Shown here piece by piece: positions 12,717-27,120 of a stretch of DNA of 64,000 nucleotides. This DNA is from Hygrophila difformis (lineage: Eukaryota; Streptophyta; Magnoliopsida; Lamiales; Acanthaceae): the NCBI GenBank assembly GCA_030278955.1, contig JAOANR010000001.1:40760890-40824889 (forward strand), given 5' to 3'. The notes under the pieces were generated by a model, which searched no databases, had not been told where the DNA came from, and saw nothing but the letters and a program-made list of their open reading frames with translations. The first letter of the stretch is position 1; the number at the start of each line of letters is the position of its first letter. The position numbers and the translations under genes were made by a program.

Positions 12717-12900
12717 GAATGAAATACAAAAGATTGCGAGAAACAAATGGATAAAAATGAGTTGAACAAATTTCAGACTATATTTTATTGAATGAAACAC
12801 CAAAGATTGTGAGAAACAAATGGATAAAAATGATATAGACAAATTTCAGACTATCTCTTATTGAATGAAACACAAAAGATTGTGAGAACCTAATGCTACA
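12717..12900. repeat. 73-bp tandem repeat, about 2.5 copies
   Basis: Units start GAATGAAAYAC at 12717, 12790 and 12863, each with AAGATTGYGAGAA, then AAATTTCAGACTAT in the full copies. No coding potential. Confidence 0.8.
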
Positions 12901-12972
12901 ACAACTAAATTCATCCAATTATTTACACTTGGTGGAACAAATCTCTCCACAAAAACAATAGCCAAACAAATC

Positions 12973-13042
12973 TTTCCCCAAAAGATGAAGTGAAATGGGA
13001 AGTCGCCTTTCCCCAAAAGATGAAGTGAAATGGGAAGTCGCC
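12973..13042. repeat. Perfect 35-bp tandem duplication
   Basis: TTTCCCCAAAAGATGAAGTG...GTCGCC occurs twice head to tail (12973-13007 and 13008-13042) with no difference. It is a recent local duplication. Confidence 0.85.
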
Positions 13043-14414
13043 GATTATTTGACATAGAAAAAGATGTCGCAACAATTGATTTATTCTTGTATGGTTATGA
13101 ATAATCCTTATCTCTTCACCCCTTCAAAATACTCTTCGTCATTTGAGTTTGTACTCTCGTTTTCCCAATAACTGTCACCAAAACAACAAGAACAAAAGAG
13201 AACAAAAATATTAGCAAAATAGAGAGAAATAAACATGAATTTGAATAATAAAAGATAGAAAATAGTGAGAGATGTATTTGTTAAATGGAACATTGAGAGA
13301 AATGTTAAATGAAGATGTAAGGATATGATTTGGAGGGGATTATAATACACATATTTATAGGAGAATGAGATAAATGAGATATATGGATTGTTGGAGCACG
13401 GTCCGGGGCAATTTTGTAATAATCAGCGAGGTGGAGCACGGTCCAGTGGCAGTACGGTAAATATTTCAGTGTGTGAGAGAGAGTGTAAAAAAATGGATTT
13501 TGTGAGGGGAAAATGTTTGGGCGGGAAAGTGTGTGTGTGTTAGACTATTTTGTTTTAGATTATTATATAGATTTTGGGTTTCCCCTTCTTCCATTGGGAG
13601 GATAGTTGTATTTGATGTTCTGATTCTGTAGTATGAAATATTTGTTTGTTTTTTTTTTTTTTCTTTTTTTTGTGTAATATGAATGAAATATTTAGTGTAT
13701 CCGATTAAATGTTGTTTCTGGACAAATGTAAACCTGGTGAAAATATATGGAATGTCAATGGATTGATAATATTGTGGTTGCAGTTTCCGTTTTGATCTTT
13801 CGTCGCTGGGTATATTTCATAATATTTAGCACAAGGTAAAACCCTTCTGTCTTAACCACGCTGATCATGCTATATGTATTTAGTAAATTTTTATATTTTA
13901 CAATTTAATATTGTGTTATTTTATTATATTACAATCTATTTGATTGGTGAGATGTTTTTCGCCCTAGTTTTTTTTCGTTCCTTTTATTGTGTTTGCAATC
14001 GGGTATGGTGGAAAACACTATCTACTTCAATCTAAATTATTCTTATTCTCTCTCTGCATTTATATCATATAAAGACATTGTTTTCGCCCTAGCTTTTTTT
14101 GATAATTGTGTATTCAGGTATGTAGCTGGAAAAGGGTCATTGATCTCTTTGGTGATGAAGCAATTCTAAAGTGCAAGATGAAAGTCAATTGAAGTAACAT
14201 AATATTACATCTAATTTAAAGACACCCATTCAAGAATCTATTCATTCAAATTATAAAAATATCCAAATACTCAACAAGACATTTAAGTAATAGGGTAATT
14301 AACACCCAACAACATCTCTCCAAATAAACACAACAAGAATATATAGAAATTCAACCTAACAAGTCCAAAGAATTAAGCAATTAAATTCAACATTAGAAAA
14401 CACAAATCAACAAC
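13043..14414. other. AT-rich interval without recognisable gene
   Basis: I see no supported gene. It holds a repeated GGAGCACGGTCC (13394 and 13434), a poly-T run near 13652-13670, and AT-rich filler. Short ORFs on both strands lack similarity to anything I know. Confidence 0.5.
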
Positions 14415-14417
14415 TTA

Positions 14418-14825
14418 GGGTCTGTTCTGCACGCAGAGCTGTAGCTGTGAGCTGTAGCTGCAAGCTAGAGCTGTAGGGAGCTGGAGCTGTAAGGAGCTGT
14501 GGGAGCTGTAGCTGTCAGTTCTATTTAAATGTTTTGTACAACTAGCTGTAGCTGTGAAAAAATATATGAAATGACATAAAAGGACAAATATTTATGTAGA
14601 TTATTGGGTAGTGGGTTGGTTATTGGGTTAAAATTGTGATTGCTCAAAAATAAGCTCCTAGCTTATTTTTTAACGCTACTACATGTAGCTTCTAAAAAGA
14701 AGCTTCCAAAAGCTCCCAAAAGCTACCAAAAGCTAGTGTGCACAACGGGGCTTTTGTTTTGAAATAAAAGCTAAAGCTACCAAAAGCTCCCAAAAGCTCC
14801 CAAAAGCTGCGTGCAGAACAGACCC
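14418..14825. mobile_element. Tourist/PIF-Harbinger-like MITE
   Basis: A 408-bp non-autonomous DNA element. Its ends are perfect terminal inverted repeats of 19 bases (GGGTCTGTTCTGCACGCAG), flanked by the trinucleotide TTA on both sides (14415-14417 and 14826-14828). TTA/TAA duplications and GGG-starting ends are typical of PIF-Harbinger. Inside are sub-terminal repeats (AGCTGTAGCTG on the left, AAAAGCTCCC/AAAAGCTACC on the right) that may be transposase sites. No transposase is encoded, so mobilisation would be in trans. Confidence 0.85.
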
Positions 14826-14828
14826 TTA

Positions 14829-15138
14829 GAATAATTAAAACAAAAAGTACCACAACCCCCGAAAAAAAAGTACCACTAAATCCAAACACCATCACCGACA
14901 GCCATCACACCACGACTGCCGCTACCAGCCTTGCCATCTCCGACGACCACGAGACTGCCATTGCCACCACCAGTTGCTGCCAGCAGCCGTGAAAGAACCA
15001 CCACCGCTGCCCATCACCTCACAAAGCTACCACCTCTACCAGCATGCAAGCTCCGGTGGCGCGACGGTAGCAGCACCACCGCAATGGCAGCAGCAGCGCA
15101 GCAACAACTAACAGTGGTAGCCGCCGCGTCTTGCCAAT
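14829..15138. other. GC-richer flank left of element D
   Basis: Composition changes sharply to CCA/GCC/CAG-rich DNA. A plus-strand reading of 70 residues (14931-15143) is mostly Pro, Ala and Thr and runs into the LTR. It may be a fragment of an exon or 5' leader, but I cannot recognise it. Confidence 0.3.
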
Positions 15139-16360
15139 TGTAATGACCCGATTTAATTAAATTGGACTGTTTAAATAATTTGGTATTTGGATATTTTGCA
15201 ATTCAGTCCGGATGGGGTTCCTTTTGTGTAAATTGAGAGTGATGGGGCCTTTTTGCAATTATTTAACTATTGTAGAGTTAAATGGGGTTACTTTGTAATT
15301 TGAGGAAAAGAAAGAAAACAAGAAACGGTAGAAAAGAGAGGAAGGCCGACCGAGAGGGAGAAAGAAAAGGGGGAGATTTCAACTCACTCAAACTATCGCG
15401 TTTCTTGACCGATTGATTAATCGGTTGTTGGTAAGTGTTTCTCCCCGTCGTCGTCTTCGTATTGATTTTTATTTCGTTCGTTTTGGTGGTGATTTGAAGT
15501 TGTTGATAAATTAGGGGTTTGGTGGATTTTGGTTGATTTGGAGGAATTGAGGCTTGGAATCATCGAATTGGTGCTCTAATCTTGTTGAAGATCATAAGGA
15601 AAGGGATTTGTGTGCTTAAATTACGTGTTTGGGGGGGTATTGGGGTGATTTCCGGCAAGGTTTTATGTGTATTGTTCTTATAATTTTTGGATCTCCATCT
15701 GCCCTCGGACTCGTTGCAATAACTTGATTCAATTATTCATGCTTTAATATTTTCCCCTGTTCTACGATTTCAATTGGAAAAGGGGAAATTGTTCTTTTAA
15801 CAGATGTATATATATACATATAGGTGCAATTAAATTGATTTAAGGTATTGAGAATTTCTATCTTGATTAATTAATCATCATGTGCGTGTTATTTGGACTT
15901 GGGAACTTGCAGATGAGTTTTTGTATACATATAGATATAGATACACGGCAGTAGAAATAATTGTGGAGATGATACTTTGAGTAGTCAAGGTCTGTCATGG
16001 ACTGTTGCTTTCCAGATTGTCATTTACCACGAGTGTTGTTTACTTACTATTCATTAGTTTATAAAAAATAGATTTTACTTATAATATATTTTATTGTAAC
16101 TAAAATATAATTAGATGATTAGATAATTTATATATCATATTACAGTCTATACTAGTAATACCTTGCAGTAACGTGTAATGGTGATGTGGTTAAGCAATAT
16201 GAAATCTAGTTGACCATAATTGTTATATGATGAAATGCCATATTAGTACTTTTATTTTATCATGGTTATGAATTTGGGTTATGATGGAGTTGACGGACTG
16301 GCCTGATGGGGCGAATGTTATGATTATACGGGCAGCCTTCATGGTGTTGTTGAGTCCCGG

Positions 16361-16450
16361 TGATCCTTCGGGGTGGATTACTGGCTGTGATGCCTGTTGG
16401 CCCTTCGGGGTGTATGATTTGGGCTGTGATGCCTGTGGTCCCTGCGGGGA
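16361..16450 (+). repeat. Three hairpin-like units with tetraloop-type centres (D LTR)
   Basis: Three successive copies of a GGCTGTGATGCCTGT-type phrase alternate with small hairpins: ATCCTTCGGGGT (16364-16375), CCCTTCGGGG (16401-16410) and TCCCTGCGGGGA (16439-16450). In the 3' LTR the first reads ACCCTTCGGGGT, which closes the stem fully around UUCG. The same set lies at 23701-23790. Confidence 0.6.
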
Positions 16451-16685
16451 TGGTGTATGTTACCCTGTAACGGGTTGGAGTTGATGATATCCTCACCCGT
16501 GGGTTCATACCGCCCGGGTTTTTAGGTGTCGGCTAGGCATATTCATTGCATTTGCATATAGGTTAGATAGGTGTATGTTAGGCCATGCATCACGTGCATA
16601 AATTGTATGATTGTGGTTGAAGCACCGGTATGGGACGGTGTGATGTTTATTTGCTTTTACTTTTATTCTGCTCTGTTATTCATGC

Positions 16686-16798
<113 letters not shown>

Positions 16799-17387
16799 AC
16801 TCTTGTTGCTTTGTTATCCCTTACTCCCCAACACGTAGCCTTGCTCAGTACGTTGTACTGACTCCCTTTGCTTTTGTTTGTTTTATAGATCCTGCTGGAG
16901 GCGCTGGAGCATGATTGGGTTTGGGGTTGAGAGATCACATAGATAGGACCTGCCTATTCATTTTATCTTATGTATTTATGTGATACTCTATTGTTTTGAT
17001 ATTATGATTTGTCATTGGAATATTGACTAGTTGAGGCCTGTGAGCCTAGGATTTTTATTCAGCCGGCCGGTGGCCTTATGTGATTTACTTCTTTGGGCTG
17101 GTAGCCCTGTTGAGATATTGACACGCTGTCTATGCTGTTGTGAGAGGCTTGTAGCCTGATAATCTGACAGGGGTTGCTTTATTCAGTTATTATGTATGGA
17201 TTATATTCGTGCCTATGTGTTTTATTTTATTTTAGGTTCCGCATGAAATTGGATTAACAAGATGTTCACTTTAGGTTTTCTCCGCCTTGTACTAGCTGTT
17301 TTAAATTAGCTGGCCACTAGTTTAAGATAGTTAGTACGGCGGTAACGCTTGCGAAAATTAGGTTTGAATTTTCGGGGCGTTACAGAG

Positions 17388-17400
17388 TGGTATCAGAGCC
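17388..17400 (+). promoter_or_regulatory. Primer binding site (tRNA-iMet), element D
   Basis: TGGTATCAGAGCC three bases after the 5' LTR end, as in elements A, B and C. Confidence 0.93.
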
Positions 17401-17729
17401 TGTGTGCTCTTTATTATATTAAAATTGGTGTAGACATAGGTGGTGAGATGTGTGTGGGATACATATAGTGTAGAATTGCATTCTTCTTATTTATTTTTGT
17501 TGAGTTTTGCGCATACCAGGTTGAGCCACAGTTAGGGAACTGTGGAAAAACAATGGTACTCCAGTCAGGATCCTTGAGACTTCACAGTCATTGGGGACTG
17601 CGAATTCATTGTTATTTATTTATCTAATTGTTTTATTCTTTATTATGCCATCAGATATATGGGATATATGGTATGTTGGTGATTTCTGCTGACATGTTTG
17701 TTCATGTTGTGTCTGTTTTGCATATCAGA

Positions 17730-18930
17730 ATGGTTCCTTATCGCGCTAGAGGTGCTGGTCGACGGGGAAGGCCCCGCAGGAACCAGGGTCCACCCGTTGG
17801 GGATAGGGTAGGGGACTTTGCACCTGAGGAGATGGGAAATATGGATCCACCTGATGGAGTTGAACAGGGGAACGACGGACTACCACCTCCTCCTCCTCCT
17901 CCTCCACCCGCACCAGAGGTACCACCTGTTGCTCAGGTGCCTCTCGGGAATCCACCAGTAGGGGGTGCAGCTGCCTTCAATCCAATTGAGTTCGCCCGAC
18001 AGCTGGCACAGTTCTTTCAGTTGTTACCACAGCCTGTCGTGCAGCCTACCCCTGAACCTGTTCCGGTCCATGTGGACTATGTGGATTTGTCCACAAAGCA
18101 CCGTCCACCAAAGTTTGCAGGGGGTGCCAGTCCATCTGATCTGGAGAACTGGAAGTATCAGTTGGGTCGGGTTCTTATTAATATCAACTGTCCTGAGGAC
18201 CAGGAGGCCTATGTAGCTTCCCACTATCTGGAAGGGGAAGCACTGCATTGGTGGAGGACCCGCGAGCACGACCTACTCGCTCGACCCGGGTTCAACTGGG
18301 AACAGTTTACAGAGGCTCTTAGTTCCCATTTCTATCCACCACATGTCTTGGAGGCGAAGAAAATGGAATTTCTAGGTTTGAGACAGACAGAAAGTATGAG
18401 TGTGACCGCTTATCACAGGAAGTTTGTGGAGCTCATGAGGTATGCTTCAGAAGTTATGCCCACTGGTAAGGACGAGGTTCGTCGTTTCATTTCGGGTCTT
18501 CGGGCATGAATTAAGTCCTCTTTTGGCTATCGAGGTTATGATACATTGTCTGAGGCATTCGATCAGGCCTTATATGTGGAGGAGAGTCGGTCTGAAGAAC
18601 GCCAACAGTGGCAGAGTAGAAAGAGGCAAAGGGACCGGGGCCGTGAGGGGCAGAGAGGCGGCGATCAGAGGTGCCAGCCTGCTGTTAGGGGTCGCCGTGA
18701 TGGTGGCCGTGCTGATGTGGGCAGGGGTGATGGTCGTGCACCGCTACCTGTTCGTGAGGTTGGACCCGATGGGCGTCCTGTATACCGTTGTTGGACTTTC
18801 CACGAGGTGGGTCATCGCCGAGCGGATTGCCCGCATGCTGGCAGGGGTAGACCGGTTCGGGCTGACAGGGGTGGCAGACTGAACGTCTTGGATCGTGCGG
18901 AGGCAGATCGTCGGGATGATGTTCTTGCAG
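17730..18930 (+). pseudogene. Element D gag (capsid/nucleocapsid), nonsense mutation
   Basis: The structural protein of the virus-like particle. I choose the ATG at 17730 (MVPYRARG), where the basic N-terminus typical of these gags begins; an in-frame ATG upstream at 17628 gives an unlikely hydrophobic lead. The order is a basic N-terminus, a Pro-rich stretch (near 17880-17930), the retrotransposon-gag core (about 18080-18500, with HWWRTRE) and an Arg/Gly-rich basic tail. A stop at 18507-18509 (TGA, probably from CGA) cuts the core; the same frame then runs on. The CCHC knuckle near 18783-18830 has its second Cys replaced by Phe (CWTF...GH...C). The reading should leave at 18930 through a splice donor into the protease. 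Confidence 0.85.
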
Positions 18931-19006
18931 GTGTGTTTTAAATTCCTGCAGTTTCCTATTTTCTTTTCGTTGTGCTCTGTCTTTGTAAACTTTGTACCCC
19001 GTTTAG
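18931..19006 (+). other. Candidate 76-bp spliceosomal intron between gag and protease (D)
   Basis: GCAG|GTGTGTTTTAAA begins it and CCGTTTAG|GTACTA ends it. The interval is T-rich, has a branch-like TTTGTAAAC, and carries an in-frame stop (TAA at 18939-18941). Removing it joins the nucleocapsid frame to the protease frame without loss of phase. Without splicing, the protease sits in another frame. In element C the same AG|GTACT boundary precedes its protease. Introns inside plant Ty3/gypsy coding regions are known from Ogre elements; here it is inferred from sequence only. Confidence 0.65.
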
Positions 19007-22000
19007 GTACTATTACTGTTGCGAATCATTCTGCCTTTGTATTGTTTGATTCGGGAGCCTCGTGTTCGTTCGTGGCTTTGCGATTTGTGCGGGAGCACGG
19101 AGTAGGACCGTTGGTGCCCTACCAGATGCCTGTTTCCTTGCCTTCGGGCGATATCATCCGTAGTGATCACATATGGCGAGATGCGGTATTGAGCATCGAG
19201 GGCCGTGAGTTCAGAGCCGACTTGGTTGTATTTAGTCTGGCTGACTTTGATGTAATTTTGGGCATGGATTGGCTGACTCGCCATCGTGCTGTTATCGATT
19301 GTGGTATTCCACGCATTTCCTTCCGAGATCCTCTCGGTATGTCTCTTATCGACCTTCTTTGATTCCACCTGCTATTAGTGTGGTTTCGGTTGTTGCGTTG
19401 TGTGATTTGATGCGCAGGGGTTGTTCTCTTTCCCTGTGGCAAATGAGGGATCTTCGAGCAGAGTTTCCTGCTGCTTCGAGTGTCCCTGTTGTCTCTGAGT
19501 TCGGGGATGTGTTTCCCGATGAAATTCCTGGTCTCCCACCTGCTCGGGAGATTGATTTTACTATTGAGCTGATGCCTGATGCAGCTCCTGTTTCTAAGGC
19601 TCCTTACCGGATGGCTCCTGCTGAATTGAAGGAGTTGAAGGATCAGTTGAATGAGCTTACTAATAAGGGGTATATCCAGCCGAGTAGCTCGCCTTGGGGA
19701 GCTCCTGTACTGTTTGTTAAGAAGAAGGATGGGTCGATGAGGATGTGCATCGACTACAGGGGTTTGAACCGAATCACAGTGAAGAATAAGTATCCTCTAC
19801 CTCGGATTGAGGATCTGTTTGATCAGTTGAGAGGGGCCAGTGTATTCAGTAAGATTGATTTGAGATCGGGCTACCATCAGATAAGGGTGGCAGAGGCTGA
19901 TAGGCCTAAGACAGCATTCAGAACTCGTTATGGACATTTTGAATTCACGGTCATGCCTTTTGGTTTGACTAACGCACCAGCGATCTTCATGGATCTTATG
20001 CATAGGGTATTCCGCCCCCTGCTGGATGTGTGCGTGGTTGTGTTCATAGACGATATTCTGGTCTACTCGCCGACTCGTGAGGCACATGCTGGCCACTTGA
20101 GGACAGTGTTGAACACATTGCGAGAGCATAAGCTATATGCTAAACTCTCCAAGTGTGAGTTCTGGTTGGAGAAGGTATCGTTTCTGGGACACATTGTTTC
20201 GGGTGAGGGTATTGCAGTTGATCCTGCTAAGGTGGAAGCGGTACTAAAGTGGCAGGCCCCGAAGAATGTGGGAGAGATCCGGAGTTTCTTAGGTCTTGTT
20301 GGCTACTACCACAGATTCATTGAGGGGTTCTCGAGCATTGCTAGACCTCTGACTAGACTATTGAGGAAAGATGTCAGATTCAGATGGGATGATGCTTGTG
20401 AGCAAGCATTCGAATTGTTGAAGAAGAAAGTGACAGAGGCACCTGTTTTGGTACTACCTGATGATTCAGGCGAGTATGAAGTTTACACGGATGCGTCACT
20501 TAAGGGTTTAGGTTGTGTGTTGATGCAAAAGGGCAAAGTGATTGCTTATGCATCTCGACAGCTTAAGCCACATGAGCAGAATTACCCGACTCACGATTTG
20601 GAAATGGCAGCGGTAGTGCATGCTCTGAAAATCTGGAGACACTATCTGTATGGAGTGAAGTGTAGAATTTATTCAGATCATAAGAATCTGAAGTGTCTGT
20701 ACACCTCAGACCACATGAGTGGCAGACAGAGGAGATGGATGGAGTTATTGCAGGACTATGACACGGATATTCAGTATATTGAGGGAAAGGCGAACCGGGT
20801 GGCGGATGCTTTGAGCAGGAAGGAGCATCATTCAGTGGCATGCTTGGGTGTGATGCCTGAGTGGCGCAGGGAGCTACTCAGACTTGAGGTTCAGGTAGTT
20901 CCTGTTGGCTCTGTTCAGCACACCTTAAACATGCTAGTTACTGCATCTTCTTTGATTGATGAGATATTTGCTAGTCAGCATGATAGCGGGGAGATGACAG
21001 TACTGAGACAGAAGATTCAGGATGGTAAGGCTCCGGGTTTCAGAATCGATGATAGGGGCATGGTGAGATATGGTGATAGATGGTGCATTCCGGAGTGTTG
21101 TGTTGATCTGAAGAAGAAGGTCATGGATGAGGCTCACACGACTCCTTATTCTGTTCATCCAGCGGTCACAAAGATGTATAAAGACATCCGACAGACTTAT
21201 TGGTGGAATAACATGAAGAGGGAGATAGTTGAATATGTGGCTAAGTGTGCCACATGTCAGCGAGTGAAGATTGAGCACATGAGACCAATGGGTTTGCTAC
21301 AGCCCCTAGCAGTGCCCGAATGGAAGTGGGAATCCATCTCCATGGATTTTGTGACAGGGTTGCCTCCGACTGTGAGGAAGATGGACACTATCTGGGTGGT
21401 GGTGGATCGATTGACTAAGAGTGCAGTGTTCATACCTATGAGACTGACATGGAGTATGAGCCAGCTTACCCAGGCCTATATTCAGCATGTTGTTAAGAGA
21501 TTTGGGATTCCCAAGGAGATCGTGTCTGATCGGGATTCCAGATTCCTGTCCAAGTTTTGGAAGGATGTGCAGGCAGCGTTTGGCACGCAGATTAGCATGA
21601 GTACTGCATGGCATCCTCAGTCAGATGGTCAGACAGAGAGGACCATTAGGACTTTAGAGGATATGTTGCGAGCTTGTGCACTGGACTTTCAGGGTAGTTG
21701 GGAGAATCACCTCAGTTTGGTGGAGTTCAGTTACAATAACAGTTATCATGCAAGTATTGGCATGGCTCCCTTCGAGGCATTGTATGGGAGGAAGTGTAGG
21801 AGTCCTTTATGTTGGAATGATCCAATAGATAAGGTAAATGTGGGTCCTGAAATGATTGAGCAGACTGTTGCGTTGGTGAGGGTCATTAGGGACCGTATGA
21901 AAGAAGCTCAAGACAGACAGAAGAGCTATGCTGATCTAGCTCGTCGTGATGTGGAGTTTGAGGTTGGTGATAGGGTATTACTGCGGGTGTCGCCTATGAA

Positions 22001-22393
22001 AGGGGTACGCCGGTTCGGTAAGAAGGGCAAGCTGAGCCCGAGATACATTGGACCCTATGAGATAGTGGAGAGAGTTGGTAAAGTGGCTTATAGGTTGGCT
22101 TTACCAGCCGAGGTGGGTCGAGCTCATGATGTTTTTCATGTTTCTCAGCTCCGGAAGTTCGTATCTGATCCATCTAAGATTATCCAGCCTGATGAGATTG
22201 AGTTGGATGTGAGTCTTGAGTATGAGGAGTATCCAGTTCGGGTGATTGATGCAAAGGAAAGGGTTCTGAGGCACAAAACCATCCCGATGGTTAAGGTGTT
22301 ATGGTCTAGCATGGAGCTGAAGATGCTACTTGGGAAACCGAGGAGCATATGAAGCTGAAGTACCCAGAATTGGACTTAACTCCGTTGCCTTGA
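19007..22393 (+). pseudogene. Element D pol (PR-RT-RH-INT-chromodomain), two frameshifts
   Basis: Protease with FDSGAS near 19048-19065. A one-base frame change near 19325-19340 falls between protease and RT. RT holds MCIDYRGLN near 19745, FIDD at 20043-20054 and VYTDAS (start of RNase H) near 20480. Integrase has its HHCC finger near 21140-21265 and a D-D-E core (SMDF near 21340, SDRDSRF near 21526, QTERTI near 21630). A C-terminal chromodomain follows. A second one-base loss at about 22305-22311 breaks the chromodomain; the original frame would end at the TGA at 22391-22393. Otherwise RT and integrase are open for over 1,000 codons, which fits a recent insertion. Lineage by domain order: Tekay/Del-like chromovirus. 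Confidence 0.94.
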
Positions 22394-22463
22394 GGTAACA
22401 TTTTTCCCCTTGTTTTGATTTTTGATCATGTTCTTGAATGTGCATTTCGGGGACGAAATGATC

Positions 22464-22478
22464 GTAAGGGGGGAGGAA
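22464..22478 (+). promoter_or_regulatory. Polypurine tract, element D
   Basis: GTAAGGGGGGAGGAA directly before the 3' LTR. It serves as the RNase H-resistant primer for plus-strand DNA synthesis. Confidence 0.9.
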
Positions 22479-24715
<2,237 letters not shown>

Positions 24716-27092
24716 GACGCCACAGCACTTAGGCAGCTGCGATGCAGCTCCCACGGGCGTCGCATCCACCTCACCTCGCCTCTGCCACTCCGGCGTCTCC
24801 CCCCTCTCCATGAACTGACGGGCTTTCCCCCAAAATGTGAAACCCGTTTCTACACCAAATTTTAACATCATAAAATAATGAAAGAGGGACAAGAGAGAAC
24901 TCCACACCTTTATGAGAGAGCTTCCATCCACCACCACTCCAGAACTCATTCTCCAAGTCGATTTTTCTTCAAGAAGCCTTAACTTTCGCCTCTCCAAAGT
25001 GACGGGAAAAGGGTTGAGATAATAAAATCCCGAATTCTGAAAGTCCCAATCTATTTTAGGCTTCATGGATCCGGTTCGGGTCGCCCCATTGGTTGAGGAT
25101 TATGGGCTTGGTAAGTTCATAGGGAGTGGATTTGGGCCTTGGGGAGTGGGCTTTCTTGTTTTTTCTTTTAATACCCATTTGGTTGGGTCACTTTCTCATT
25201 TATCTATTGAATAACTTGAGCATCTCAATGCAATTTTTCATAGTATATGGCATTGTCGATGTTCAAATGGTACATCAAATTCTGTTGATTGTTGTAAACT
25301 TTCATTAGTTTATCAGTTCTACTCAATAAATGTGTAGTTACTATCATCTCTGTAATTTTCATCCCAGGTGCATGAAAAGTGTTTTCTCATTTTGGATGTT
25401 CATCTTTAAATAAGTTATTTGAAGTAGATGTAGCACATTGTCCATGCATTCACTTTAGTATGTTTCCTTTCTGGAAGGTCCAAGATGAAGAATTTGAAGA
25501 ATATTTCAGACATGTGATAGATGTGAGATGTTACTGGCCCATGGCTTGCACCTTAATTGGTGCTTATATATGAATGTGCCAGAAGTGTGGCAATTTTTAG
25601 ACTATAACCGATATTGAATGCGGTTGCAAGTGCTCATAATAAAATAGTATTGTATCAGTTTTTAAGCATTGAGAACATTATAATGTTATTCATTTCTTTC
25701 AAAATCTTAGGCATCAACATACTGTGGAGTTTTGAAGCCTTTGAACTTGTAACTTTTTTTTGCCTATGCAGGTGACATAGTAAAGGCTGCGACCAATGCT
25801 TTTGCTTTTTGCACCTGGGAGCTACTTAGTGCAGACCTTTCTAGCTTTATTAATTATTCAACACGAAAAATTAATAAAATAAAATAAAATAAAATTTTTT
25901 TAAATCATTTGTATTAAATACAATATAAAAAGGCTAACAGCTCGGCCTTACATTGTGGTGAGCTATGCAACTGTAGAGTGTCAAGACAGGCCGGCGGGTG
26001 ACACATGTCAAAACTGTAGCGGGGGCGGTTTATATGAGCTATATCCCGTTTAGGCTCGCATTTAAACTCATCATACCAAACTCAGTCCACCAACATATTG
26101 CGGGCTCTACGAGCTAGCCTGCAAATTTTTTAATTAATTATTGTGATATAACACACACACCAACACAAGAACACGAGCAATAAGAACACAAAAATGTACT
26201 TGGTTCGATCTTTGTAAGATCTTTATCCGCGGGAACACAACAACAATTGGGGCTCTAAAAATTATTTAAAGGCCATAAATTAAGAATGAGAATTTAACTC
26301 ACTTCATAGAAGAAGCAAATAAATGGAGACCAACCCAAGGAAGAAGGGAGGAGGCACAATATCATGATCCAAGCTAAGATCCACCACTCCGACCCATACC
26401 CGACCAGAATCCATGACCAAACTCTAAATTTAAGATTTGGGGATTTTCTTGGACTCATTCGTCACTCCTCACCTCACTCATTCCCATTACTCCTTGTTCA
26501 AGACTAGGGTTCTCTACCTTTGATGGAATCTTCGGTTCTTGCTTAAAATCACATAGGAAATTGATTATATACATCTTGGTAAGTATTTTTCTTGCATTAT
26601 TACTTGTTTTGCATGATCTTGGAATGATTTTTGGTAAGTGACGAAATTATGGATTAAATGATTGTAGCTTTTTTTTTTTTTTTTTTTTTTTTATTGTCGT
26701 TATGATGAGACTTGGAAAATCTCATGTATGATTATGCTTTCGAGGGTAGGGATTCTTCCTATATGGCTTGATTTCAGGGCATAATGATAATTGCCAAAAT
26801 TGTCCATTATTTCCAATCCATTTCCGTGTCTGAGACGGACATTTTGATCGTATTCCCATCTTATTTTAATAAGAAAGCAGTTGAATTTGACAGATTAATG
26901 CGAGTTTTTAAGAATAATAAGCTGGTAATGAAAAACACAAAAAGATGCAATTTTAATTGTATTTGTGTTAGAAAAATCCAAAAACATGAAAAAAAAGGAA
27001 AAAGAAAAGAAAAAGGAATGAAAAGATGGGCAAAAGAATAAAATAGCCCACAAAAATAAAAAAATATGGGAAAAAGAATGAAAATCCCACAA
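24716..27092. other. Interval without recognisable gene
   Basis: The first ~350 bases are GC-richer; a minus-strand reading there (24689-25066) is open but starts inside the LTR and matches nothing I know. A short exon-like piece follows a TTTGCCTATGCAG acceptor at 25759-25771 (GDIVKAATNAFAFCTWELL); I cannot assign it. Near 26180-26240 is a GTACTTGGTTCG...CCGCGGGAAC phrase of a kind often seen in plant retroelement termini. A poly-T run lies at 26669-26692. The rest is AT-rich. Confidence 0.4.
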
Positions 27093-27120
27093 ACTGAAAT
27101 TTTGGCTAAGTGTTGGAAAT

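Noticed and set aside
12858..13350. Two short minus-strand readings (65 and 80 residues)
   Set aside because: They fall in tandem-repeat and AT-rich DNA. One spans the 35-bp duplication, and neither has a recognisable feature.
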